A stretch of DNA of 64,000 bases, taken from Dechloromonas denitrificans. GTDB lineage: Bacteria > Pseudomonadota > Gammaproteobacteria > Burkholderiales > Rhodocyclaceae. The stretch spans positions 4,543,001 through 4,607,000 of the forward strand of contig NZ_CP075185.1 in NCBI RefSeq assembly GCF_020510685.1. Direction: 5' to 3'. Below are positions 12,329 to 21,184 of the stretch, one piece after another; the first letter of the stretch is position 1; every line of letters begins with the position of its first letter. The position numbers and the translations under genes are program-made. The notes under the pieces were generated by a model. The model searched no databases and was not told the DNA's origin. It was given only the letters and a program-made list of their open reading frames with translations.

Positions 12329-12420
12329 CTTCCCGGATTCGGGGCGGCCCAGGGCGAACGAAACCCCGGAAGACCGGGATGACCTCCGCAGCGCACGGCG
12401 ATCATTCCGGAGCTTCCTGA

Positions 12421-13395
12421 TCAGTTCGGCTTGATCGCTTTCGGGTCATCGAGACAGACGTTTTTCCACGATCCGTCACGTTGGCCAAGCCAAAGATAGG
12501 TGATGCAGGCCAGCGAGGTTTTGATGGCCCCAAGTTTGCGGTCGGCGGTAATCGAGATTTCGGCGTCGATCTCGGCATAGAAGGTCGCGCCGCTTGCCGG
12601 ACTGACCGAAACGGTCAGCCGGCTCGGCACGCCGGAGGTTCCCTTCTGCCACGCCCCGACACTGACCGACTTGACCGTCCCACCCGCTTGGCGAAGCACG
12701 AAGGGATGCGTCTTGGCGAGGCGCTCTGCCTCGCTTCGGATGCGAGTGGTTGCCACCTCGGCATCGACCGCATCCAGCGTTCCCGGGCCGCAGCGTTGGG
12801 CTTCGGTAGATTTGATCTGTTGCTCGGCGCGCTGATCCGCATCACGTGCACTGGCAAGGCGTGCCGGATCGCCGCCAATCTGCTCGGGAAAACCCGTAAG
12901 CACTGCGTCGATCTTGGCGAGTTTTTCCGGAATATCGCCGGCTTTAGCAGCCTCCCGGTCGCGGAACGGATCCGGTGTCGAACGATCCCAATCGATAACC
13001 CGCTTGACCACTGTCCGCGCCAAGGCGGGGTCGGCTTCGAGAACTGGCACGACCAGCGGTCCGACCGTCATGCTCATGATGGCGATCAACTGCGGTCGAT
13101 CGCCCTTCTCGAAAAGAATTTGCCGGGCCGTTCGCAGACGTGCGGCAAGGTAAAGAAAAGCAGCCTCCTCCTTGCGTCCGGCCGTCCGCTCCCCCATGGC
13201 GGCATGAAAGAGCATCAGCGGCTCGCGAAGCGTATTCGGGTCACGCAGCAGTTCCGCTGCTGCCAGATGGACAACGGCCGGATCGCACGAAGCAAGGCGG
13301 GCGGTGATTGAAGCGGATGACGACGGGTTGGCGTTGGCAGGCAAAGAAACAATTGCCAGGCCAAACGCCAGAATGACCAGCACGGGGTTACGCAT
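12421..13395 (-). CDS. Hypothetical exported protein
   Basis: Unrecognised protein of 324 residues. It has a clear Sec signal peptide (MRNPVLVILAFGLAIVSLPANA, cleavage likely near residue 22), so it is probably periplasmic. The mature N-terminal half is Ala/Leu-rich and helical (a TPR-like or Sel1-like fold is possible but no repeat is clear). The C-terminal 100 residues look like beta-strands (VKSVSVGAWQKG, RLTVSVSPASGATFYAEIDAEISI) and contain single Cys residues that could pair. It lies 57 bp after the TPR-like exported protein on the same strand, so the two may act together. Confidence 0.65.
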   Translation of the reverse strand: MRNPVLVILAFGLAIVSLPANANPSSSASITARLASCDPAVVHLAAAELLRDPNTLREPLMLFHAAMGERTAGRKEEAAFLYLAARLRTARQILFEKGDRPQLIAIMSMTVGPLVVPVLEADPALARTVVKRVIDWDRSTPDPFRDREAAKAGDIPEKLAKIDAVLTGFPEQIGGDPARLASARDADQRAEQQIKSTEAQRCGPGTLDAVDAEVATTRIRSEAERLAKTHPFVLRQAGGTVKSVSVGAWQKGTSGVPSRLTVSVSPASGATFYAEIDAEISITADRKLGAIKTSLACITYLWLGQRDGSWKNVCLDDPKAIKPN

Positions 13396-13452
13396 ATGAT
13401 CTATGGCCGGGAAGGAAAGTCAGCAAGGGGCGACAGACTCGATGGACAGAGG

Positions 13453-14130
13453 TCAATTCCGAGTTCTCTTGATTTCCACTTGGCCGCTGCGAATGCCATC
13501 GATGAGCTTGGCTACGTTGCCATCGCCGGGCCGCTGTTGCTTGTAGGCTTCGAGGTTTTCGATTGCCTTCTGTTTGTCGCCGAGCGTCAGATGAGCCATG
13601 CCAAGGGCGTAGGCGGCATCCACTACGCCGACTGCAAGGGCCTTTTCGAGGTACGGAAGAGCCTCTTTCGATTTTCCCGCCCCGGCCAGGAAACTGCCAT
13701 ACATATAATTGCCGCGCGGATCGGCCGGAGCGGTGGCGAGCAAGCGCAGGAAGATTGCGGCGGTTTTTTCAGCCGAGCCGGGAATATCGAGGTTGTGGCC
13801 AATACTGTTCAGGAACCCGGCGCGCACCAGCAGCTCCGCATTCGGGCTTGGCCCATTGACGAGGATATCGAGCATTCCCGACAACGTCTTTACGTCTTGA
13901 ACGGCACGCTGTTGATCTTGCGGGGTATCGAACCGGGCTGGGTAGTTTTTGGCATGCAGCGCCAGATCATTCAGCATCAGGTCCAGGTATTTCCCGTCAA
14001 TGCCGTACTTTTTCCCGGATGGCGTCTCCGCAACAGTCAGCATCCGTTTCGGATCGTAGTTGCCATACTCCTTGGCATGGGCCTGCGAACAAGTAACGAT
14101 CATCAATAGGGCGAGAAGAACGATGCGCAT
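13453..14130 (-). CDS. TPR/Sel1-like exported protein
   Basis: Protein of 225 residues with a signal peptide (MRIVLLALLMIVTCSQAHA). The C-terminal half contains helical repeats of TPR or Sel1 type: ADPRGNYMYGSFLAGAGKSKEALPYLEKA-like, then AAYALGMAHLTLGDKQKAIENLEAY. This points to a periplasmic protein-protein interaction role; the partner is unknown. It precedes the unknown exported protein at 12421-13395 in a likely two-gene operon. GGGAG upstream of the ATG is a fair ribosome-binding site. Confidence 0.7.
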   Translation of the reverse strand: MRIVLLALLMIVTCSQAHAKEYGNYDPKRMLTVAETPSGKKYGIDGKYLDLMLNDLALHAKNYPARFDTPQDQQRAVQDVKTLSGMLDILVNGPSPNAELLVRAGFLNSIGHNLDIPGSAEKTAAIFLRLLATAPADPRGNYMYGSFLAGAGKSKEALPYLEKALAVGVVDAAYALGMAHLTLGDKQKAIENLEAYKQQRPGDGNVAKLIDGIRSGQVEIKRTRN

Positions 14131-14457
14131 GATCAGTAAACTCCCGACAAGGTAGAAGTGAGAGATAGGCTTTGGCCGTTGCCGGAATGCCAGGCTATTG
14201 GCGCAGAAAGGCGGACGACGGCCATGGCAGGTAACCGGGCAGAAAGAATGACAAGAGACTAGCTTTTTGACATTTCACCTGCAAGCGGCGAAGTTGGTCA
14301 GGACAAAAAATGTTCGCGTCCCTGCCTGTAATTGACCGCCAAGCCGCCATTAACTCTTTTGGTTATATTATTGTGATAATTGATTCTTTCACAGAATAAC
14401 CGTCGCGCTCTAGACTCCAGCCATTCTGAGTAATTACTCGACTGACCGGAGTTCTTG
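14131..14457. other. Divergent intergenic region between the exported-protein pair and sbp
   Basis: 327 bp without a gene. The left half (14131-14330) shows nothing recognisable. The right half is AT-rich and holds the sbp promoter and a possible CysB-type operator, described separately. Confidence 0.7.
14361..14416 (+). promoter_or_regulatory. sbp promoter with AT-rich operator
   Basis: TTCACA (14388-14393) and TAGACT (14411-14416) with a 17-bp spacer form a good sigma70 promoter about 40 bp before the sbp ATG. Overlapping and upstream is an AT-rich stretch bounded by GGTTAT (14361-14366) and ATAACC (14396-14401), an inverted pair. Sulfate-binding protein genes are usually activated by the LysR regulator CysB, which binds poorly conserved AT-rich sites in this position; that assignment is inference. 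Confidence 0.5.
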
Positions 14458-15453
14458 ATGCGCAAATTGGCCATTTTCGCGGCACTGGCCGTGGTATTCA
14501 CCCTGAGCAGCGCCGTCGCCCAGACGACCTTGCTCAATGTCTCCTACGATCCGACGCGAGAGCTGTACAAGGATTTCAACGCCGCCTTCAACAAGCACTG
14601 GCAGGGCAAGACCGGGCAGACGGTGAATGTTCGCCAGTCGCACGGCGGCTCGGGCAAGCAGGCGCGCTCGGTGGCCGATGGCCTGGAGGCCGATGTCGTC
14701 ACACTGGCCCTGGCTTCCGATCTCGATGCGCTGGCCGAGCGCAAGCTGATTCCGGCCGACTGGCAGAAACGCTTCCCGCACAATTCGGCACCGTACACTT
14801 CGACCATCGTTTTCCTGGTCCGCAAGGGCAACCCCAAGGACATCAAGGATTGGGGCGATCTGGCCAAGCCCGGCATCGGCGTCATCACGCCCAACCCGAA
14901 GACCTCCGGCGGAGCGCGCTGGAATTACCTGGCGGCCTGGGCCTGGGCGCTGAAGCAGCCGGGTGGCAACGAGCAGAAGGCGAAGGAACTGGTCGCCGCG
15001 ATTTTCCGCAATGTCCCGGTGCTCGATTCCGGCGCCCGCGGCTCGACCACGACTTTCGTCGAACGCGGCCTCGGCGACGTGTTGATTGCCTGGGAAAACG
15101 AGGCACAACTGGCGGTGAACGAGATCGGCAAGGGCAAGTTCGAGATCGTCGCCCCCAGCCTCTCGATCCTCGCCGAGCCGCCGGTCGCCGTGGTCGACAA
15201 GGTGGTCGAGAAACGCGGCACGCGGCTGACCGCGCAGGCTTACCTGGATTATCTGTATTCCGAGGAAGGGCAGCACATCGCCGCCCGGCATTACTACCGG
15301 CCGCGCGATGCCAAGGTCGCCGCGCAATACGCCGCGCAGTTCCCGAAGATCAAGCTGGTCACCATCGACGACACGTTCGGCGGCTGGCCGAAGGCGCAGA
15401 AACGGCACTTCGCCGACGGCGGCACCTTCGATCAGATCTATTCCAGCAAGTAG
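14458..15453 (+). CDS. sbp: Sulfate ABC transporter substrate-binding protein
   Basis: Periplasmic sulfate/thiosulfate-binding protein of 331 residues with a signal peptide ([21 protein letters not shown]). Family signatures are visible: [48 protein letters not shown], and [21 protein letters not shown] 14458 is used rather than the TTG at 14455. Unusually, the transporter genes cysT, cysW and cysA do not follow; a degenerate EAL gene and cysK do. Expression is probably sulfur-regulated. Confidence 0.95.
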   Translation: MRKLAIFAALAVVFTLSSAVAQTTLLNVSYDPTRELYKDFNAAFNKHWQGKTGQTVNVRQSHGGSGKQARSVADGLEADVVTLALASDLDALAERKLIPADWQKRFPHNSAPYTSTIVFLVRKGNPKDIKDWGDLAKPGIGVITPNPKTSGGARWNYLAAWAWALKQPGGNEQKAKELVAAIFRNVPVLDSGARGSTTTFVERGLGDVLIAWENEAQLAVNEIGKGKFEIVAPSLSILAEPPVAVVDKVVEKRGTRLTAQAYLDYLYSEEGQHIAARHYYRPRDAKVAAQYAAQFPKIKLVTIDDTFGGWPKAQKRHFADGGTFDQIYSSK

Positions 15454-15462
15454 GGCAGAGAC

Positions 15463-16274
15463 ATGCCGCTGACCGATCTGATCCGTTATTTCAATGTCGC
15501 CGACAACGCCGGCGAGAGCACCCTTTATCTGACCGACGAACGGGTTGCGGCCTGGCATGGCGGGCTGCACCTCGGCTCGCTGTTCCAGCCGATCGTCGAT
15601 CTCGAGCGGGAACGCATCGTCGGCCATCAGGCCGGGCTGAGCGCTCGGCTGGAGGGGGGCGAGTCGCTCAGTGTCGAGCAGGCCTATGCCCGGCAACAGA
15701 CGGCGGAAGAGGTCGTCCATTTCGACCGCCTGAACCGGACGCTGCACGCCCTCAATTTTCTCGCCCAGCGCCGCCACGTTGGCGGCTACCTGCAACTGGC
15801 CGTACACCCGCGCCACCTGAAAGCCGTGCAGAGCCAGCACGGGCTGGTCTATGAAGCGATTCTCAAACGCTGCGGCCTGGGGCCGGAGGACATCGTACTG
15901 ATCATCGATGCCGGTGACGTCAGGCCCAATCGACAGCTCGCCGAGGCCCTGATCAACTATCGCCAGCGCGGTTACCGGCTGGCGCTCAATGTCGTCGCGA
16001 CGGAAACCGCCACCGACGACCTGCTGGCACTGCAGCCGGACATCCTGCAATTGCCGCTCGATGCCGATGCGGCGCTGCTCGACGCCGCCCGCCATCGGGC
16101 CATTAGCGTGCAACTGACCGGCATCGAAAGCGGCAGCGACCTGGCCCGAGCCGGCGCGGCTGGCGCAAAACTCGGACAGGGCGGCCTGTTCGGTGCGGCA
16201 CAAAGCGACTGTCGGCCGACCCACAGCAAGGGCGGACTCGCCTACAATTCGCCATCGCCCTCCGGAGACCCATC

Positions 16275-16278
<4 letters not shown>
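15463..16278 (+). CDS. Degenerate EAL-domain protein, probably catalytically inactive
   Basis: Protein of 271 residues with an EAL-like fold: [20 protein letters not shown] replaces the usual EAL block, and the residues that bind metal and c-di-GMP in active phosphodiesterases are absent (LAVHPR for the LxVNxS block, LIIDAGD for the LEITES block, no DDFGTG, LQLPLD for the catalytic Lys motif). Only the late [11 protein letters not shown] block is preserved. It is therefore likely a binding or scaffold protein. It lies 9 bp after sbp and overlaps cysK by 4 bp (ATGA), so it is translated together with the sulfur genes. Confidence 0.75.
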
Positions 16279-17203
<925 letters not shown>

Positions 17204-17207
<4 letters not shown>

Positions 17208-18334
17208 GTACCTTCGACCAGCCGCTCGACCGGCGCCACTCCGACTCCATCAAATGGGGCAAGTACGCCGGTCGCGACATCCTGCCGCTGTGGGTCGCGG
17301 ATATGGATTTCGCCGCTCCGCCGGCCGTCATCGACGCCTTGCAGCAGCGCATTGGGCACGGCGTCTTCGGTTATGGCGGCCCCTGGCCGTCGCTCACCGA
17401 ATCCGTGCTCAGCCACTTGGCCGCCGAGTACGACTGGCAGATCGAACCGGAGTGGATCGTCTGGCTACCGGGTCTGGTCACCGGCCTCAACGTCGCCTGC
17501 CGGGCGGTGGATGGCGAGGTTCTGACGGCGACGCCGATCTACCCGCCGTTCCTGTCCGCCCCGCGCTTTTCCGGCAAGACGCTGCACCGCGCCGAACTGG
17601 CCTGTCGCGAAGGTCACTGGCAGTGGGACAAGGCCGCACTGCAGCAGGCGACGACCGCGGCGACCCGATTGTTCCTGCTCTGCCACCCGCACAACCCGGT
17701 CGGCCGCTGCTGGAACCGGCAAGAGCTGCTCGATCTCGCCGCCTTCGCCGAAACCAACGATCTGATCGTCTGCTCGGACGAAATCCACTGCGGCCTGGTC
17801 CTCGATGCCGACAAGCGCCACATCCCGTTCGCCAGCCTGTCACCGGAAGCGGCGAAACGCAGCATCACGCTGATGGCACCGTCGAAAACCTACAACATTC
17901 CCGGCCTCGGCTGCGCTTTCGCGGTCATTCCCGATGCGGCACTGCGCCACCGCTTTCACCGCGCGATGGACGGCATCGTGCCGCACGTCAATGTCCTCGG
18001 CCTGGCCGCCTGCGAAGCCGCCTACCGCGATTGCACCGACTGGTACCGCGAACTGATCGCCTACCTGGCGGGCAACCGCGACCGGGTAAGCGCGGCGGTG
18101 AATAGCGAAAAGCGGGTAAAAATGAGCCATGTCGAAGCGACCTATCTGGCCTGGATCGATGTCCGTGAACTCGGCCTCGCCCAGCCGGCCGCCCACTTCG
18201 AAGCACACGGACTGGGCCTGTCGGACGGCGGCGATTTCGGCGCCCCCGGCTGGCTGCGCCTGAATTTCGGCTGCCCCCGGGCAACCCTGGACGAAGCCTT
18301 GCGGCGCTTCAGCGCCGCCTGTCACGCCGCATGA
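17204..18334 (+). CDS. MalY/PatB family PLP-dependent C-S lyase (cystathionine beta-lyase-like)
   Basis: Aminotransferase-fold enzyme of 376 residues. It starts [20 protein letters not shown] and has the family signature [14 protein letters not shown], then [25 protein letters not shown] and the PLP lysine in [16 protein letters not shown]. Such enzymes cleave cystathionine or cysteine conjugates to homocysteine or thiol, pyruvate and ammonia. The only sensible start is TTG at 17204, overlapping the cysK stop (TTGA), so it is translationally coupled to cysK. Its role could be methionine synthesis or cysteine turnover. Confidence 0.88.
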
Positions 18335-18624
18335 ATCCTTACGATCTGACCCTGTCCTCGCTTGTTGTCGGGCTGATTGCCCAGTCGCTGGCCACCGGCC
18401 TGGGCATCGAACTCTATCTGCGCAAGGATCTCAACTCCGGCCTGCGCCGCTCGTGGCTGGCCATCGCCATCGGTTCGCTGCTGCTTGCCCTGCACCATGG
18501 CTACACGCTGGAGCTGGCCTTGCGCACCGGTCTTTACGACATGCGCCAGGCGGTGCTCGCCGGCCTGATCGCCATCTTCTTTGCGCTCGGCGTCTTTGGC
18601 CTGTGGCGTAACGCGCGGATCTGA
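18331..18624 (+). CDS. Small hypothetical membrane protein
   Basis: 97 residues with about three hydrophobic segments (LSSLVVGLIAQSLATGLGIELYL, SWLAIAIGSLLLALHHGYTLELAL, AVLAGLIAIFFALGVFGLW), so it is an inner-membrane protein. The ATG overlaps the stop of the C-S lyase gene by 4 bp, placing it at the end of the sulfur operon. No family was recognised. Confidence 0.7.
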   Translation: MNPYDLTLSSLVVGLIAQSLATGLGIELYLRKDLNSGLRRSWLAIAIGSLLLALHHGYTLELALRTGLYDMRQAVLAGLIAIFFALGVFGLWRNARI

Positions 18625-18644
18625 AAGCCTTTCGGGAACGGCGC

Positions 18645-19226
18645 TCAGGCAGTCAGCGGCCGGAAGGCGCCGGTTTCGGTAACGATCCAGTCCAATCGTT
18701 GATCATGGCTTTCCGGCCGGATGCTGGCCAGGCGGTTGATTTCAAAGCCGACACCAACGGCCAGCGGGCGAGGGGAGAGCGCCGCCAGCGTGCGGTCGAA
18801 ATAGCCGCCGCCGTAACCGAGGCGGTAGCCCGCCGCATCGAAACCGTTCAAGGGCAGCAGGATCAAATCGGGCTGCAGCCAGTCGCCGGCCGTCGGCGTC
18901 GGAATGCCGTAGCGGTCCGGCTGCATCGGCGTCGCCGCCGTCCATTCGCGAAAAGCCAGCGGCGCCGCCGCGGCCACCACCACCGGCAGGACGGCCCGCC
19001 CGCCGGCCGCCACCCAATACTCAACGATGGCCCGGACATCCGGCTCGTCCTTGACCGGCCAGCAAAAGGCGACAATCGCCGGCCTCGGCAAAGCCGCCTG
19101 CAGATGCCCGACGATCCGCGCCGACAGGGCAGCATGGGCCGCCTCGCCAAGCGCCGATCGACGCGCCACCATATCCCGCCGCAACGCCCGTCGCCAGGCC
19201 GTGCTATCCTCGTCCGATTCAGTCAT
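18645..19226 (-). CDS. 5-formyltetrahydrofolate cyclo-ligase
   Basis: ATP-dependent enzyme converting 5-formyl-THF to 5,10-methenyl-THF; 193 residues. Family features are WRRALRRDMVARRSALG at the N-terminus (ATP-binding Arg/Lys-rich helix), IVAFCWPVKDEPDV, and the signature LLPLNGFDAAGYRLGYGGGYFDRTLA near residue 130-155. It is divergent from slt with only 14 bp between the start codons, so each promoter overlaps the other gene. The family is named ygfA or fau in E. coli. Confidence 0.92.
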   Translation of the reverse strand: MTESDEDSTAWRRALRRDMVARRSALGEAAHAALSARIVGHLQAALPRPAIVAFCWPVKDEPDVRAIVEYWVAAGGRAVLPVVVAAAAPLAFREWTAATPMQPDRYGIPTPTAGDWLQPDLILLPLNGFDAAGYRLGYGGGYFDRTLAALSPRPLAVGVGFEINRLASIRPESHDQRLDWIVTETGAFRPLTA

Positions 19227-19240
19227 CAGCCTAATCTAGC

Positions 19241-21172
19241 ATGAAGTTTAGCGTTCTTCTTCTTGGCCTCTGCCTCGCCTTTCCGCTGTTGGCGCAGGAC
19301 AGCCAGGACAGCAATTTCCTGATCGCCCGCGATGCTTTCCGCGCCGGTGACCGCAACAAACTTGAACGCGCTTCCAGCCAGCTCGGCAATCACGAACTGC
19401 TGCCCTACGTCGAAAATTATCGGCTGCGGATGTATATGGATCAAGGCGACTCCGCCGCCCTGCGCGGCTTTTTCGAGCGCTACGAAAAAAGCTACGTCGT
19501 CGAGAAGCTGCGCGCCGACTGGATCCGCTGGCTGGGCAAGCGTTCCACGTGGAACGAGGTGGAACGCGAATACGCCAAGATGCTCGCTCCCGAGCCGGAT
19601 ATCATCTGCTATAGCCAGCAGGCCCGCCTTTTCCGCGGCGACCGCAGCGTTTTCGATGAAGCCGAGAAGCTCTGGCTGACCATGCTCGAAGCCCCGGAAG
19701 CCTGCCGCACGGTCTTTGATGCGCTGATCATCGGCCAGCGCCTGTCCGGTGAAGACGTCTGGGCGCGCGTCCATCGCCAGCTCGAAGCCAATCGTCCGGC
19801 CCAGGCCAAGACCACACTGGCCTATCTGCCGGACAACGAGGCGCCCGACAGCAAATCGCTCGACAATGCGCTGAACAACGCGATGAGCTATCTCGTCCGC
19901 CAGCCGGCCAACTGGTATGCCAGCCGGGCCGGCCGCGAACTTGCCGTCATCGCCATCCAGCGCATTGCCAGCAACGACCCGCAGGCCGCCGCCGACCAGC
20001 TGGAAAAAATCAAGGCCCGACTCAACGAACCGGAACGGCAATGGGCCTGGAGCCAGATTGCGCTGCAGGGCGCCAAGCGCCATAGCGAGGAGGCGATCAC
20101 CTGGTACGCCAACGCCGGCAAGACCGCGCTGTCCGACGAGGGCCACCAGTGGAAGGTTCGCGCCGCATTGCGCGCCCTGGAGTGGGGCGGCGTCCGCGAT
20201 GCCATCCTGGCCATGCCGCCGACGCTGGCCGCGCTGCCGGAATGGATTTACTGGCTGGGTCGCGCTCACAAGGCCGGCGGCCGGACCAGCGAGGCCGACA
20301 CCCTGTTCGAGAAAATCGCCGGCCAGGCCAACTTCTACGGCAACCTCGCCGACGAGGAGCTGGGCCGTACCGTGATGCCGCCGCCCCGCGCCCTGCCGCC
20401 AACGGCCGCCGAGCAGAAGGCCGCGCGCGACAATCCGGGGATACGCCGGGCCTTGGCTTTCTTCCGGCTCGATATGCGCACCGAGGCGGTCAAGGAATGG
20501 AACTGGTCGCTGCGCGGCATGGAAGACCGCGAATTGCTTGCCGTTGCCGACATCGCCAAACGCAACCAGATCTGGGACCGGGCCATCAATACCGCCGACC
20601 GGACCAAGACCGAGCATGACTACACGCTGCGCTTCCTCGCCCCGTATGGCGAACAAGTCCGCCCGGCCGCCCAGAACCAGTCGCTCGACGATGCCTGGGT
20701 ATATGGCCTGATGCGCCAGGAAAGCCGCTTCATCACCGGCGCCAAATCGAATGTCGGCGCCTCCGGCCTGATGCAGTTGATGCCGGCCACCGCCAAATGG
20801 GTGGCCAAGAAGATCGGCTTGCGCGACTACAACCATGGCCGGGTCAACGACACCGAGATCAACGTCCTGCTCGGCACCAGTTACATGCGACTGGTCATGG
20901 AAAATCTCGACAATCATCCGGTACTCGCCTCGGCGGCCTATAACGCCGGCCCCGGCCGGGCCAAAAAATGGCGTGCCGCCCGGCCGCTGGAAGGGGCGAT
21001 TTACGCCGAAACCATCCCATTCAGCGAAACCCGCGACTACGTCAAGAAAGTAATGAGCAACGCGGTTTATTATTCGGCCTTGTTCAACGGCAAACCCGAT
21101 TCACTGAAAACCCGTCTTGGCACGGTCGGCGGACGAACCGCCGATGCGATGAAAGACGCCGACCTGCCCTGA
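19241..21172 (+). CDS. slt: Soluble lytic murein transglycosylase
   Basis: Periplasmic peptidoglycan lytic transglycosylase, 643 residues, Slt70 type. It has a signal peptide (MKFSVLLLGLCLAFPLLA), a long alpha-superhelical domain (about 20-460), and a C-terminal SLT domain with the catalytic glutamate E494 in LMRQESRF, followed by SGLMQLMPATAKWVAK and AAYNAGPGRAKKW. A parS-like palindrome lies inside the gene near codon 103. The DUF1631 gene begins 12 bp downstream. Confidence 0.94.
   Translation: MKFSVLLLGLCLAFPLLAQDSQDSNFLIARDAFRAGDRNKLERASSQLGNHELLPYVENYRLRMYMDQGDSAALRGFFERYEKSYVVEKLRADWIRWLGKRSTWNEVEREYAKMLAPEPDIICYSQQARLFRGDRSVFDEAEKLWLTMLEAPEACRTVFDALIIGQRLSGEDVWARVHRQLEANRPAQAKTTLAYLPDNEAPDSKSLDNALNNAMSYLVRQPANWYASRAGRELAVIAIQRIASNDPQAAADQLEKIKARLNEPERQWAWSQIALQGAKRHSEEAITWYANAGKTALSDEGHQWKVRAALRALEWGGVRDAILAMPPTLAALPEWIYWLGRAHKAGGRTSEADTLFEKIAGQANFYGNLADEELGRTVMPPPRALPPTAAEQKAARDNPGIRRALAFFRLDMRTEAVKEWNWSLRGMEDRELLAVADIAKRNQIWDRAINTADRTKTEHDYTLRFLAPYGEQVRPAAQNQSLDDAWVYGLMRQESRFITGAKSNVGASGLMQLMPATAKWVAKKIGLRDYNHGRVNDTEINVLLGTSYMRLVMENLDNHPVLASAAYNAGPGRAKKWRAARPLEGAIYAETIPFSETRDYVKKVMSNAVYYSALFNGKPDSLKTRLGTVGGRTADAMKDADLP
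19542..19555. promoter_or_regulatory. parS-like ParB binding site 1
   Basis: GTTCCACGTGGAAC, a perfect 14-bp palindrome inside slt. It equals one of the two common chromosomal parS core variants known from Pseudomonas. It forms a set with sites at 28344, 41538 and 54245. Confidence 0.7.
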
Positions 21173-21184
21173 TGCCCATCCGCC

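Noticed and set aside
12329..12420. GC-rich inverted repeats after ilvA (CCCGG...CCGGG).
   Set aside because: Imperfect, with no T-tract on either strand, so not counted as a terminator; no tRNA-like structure was found there.
14434..16224. A 596-codon minus-strand frame opposite sbp and the EAL-like gene.
   Set aside because: Antisense shadow; sbp signatures on the plus strand are unmistakable.
19226..20917. A 563-codon minus-strand frame opposite slt.
   Set aside because: The plus strand has a signal peptide and a complete SLT domain.
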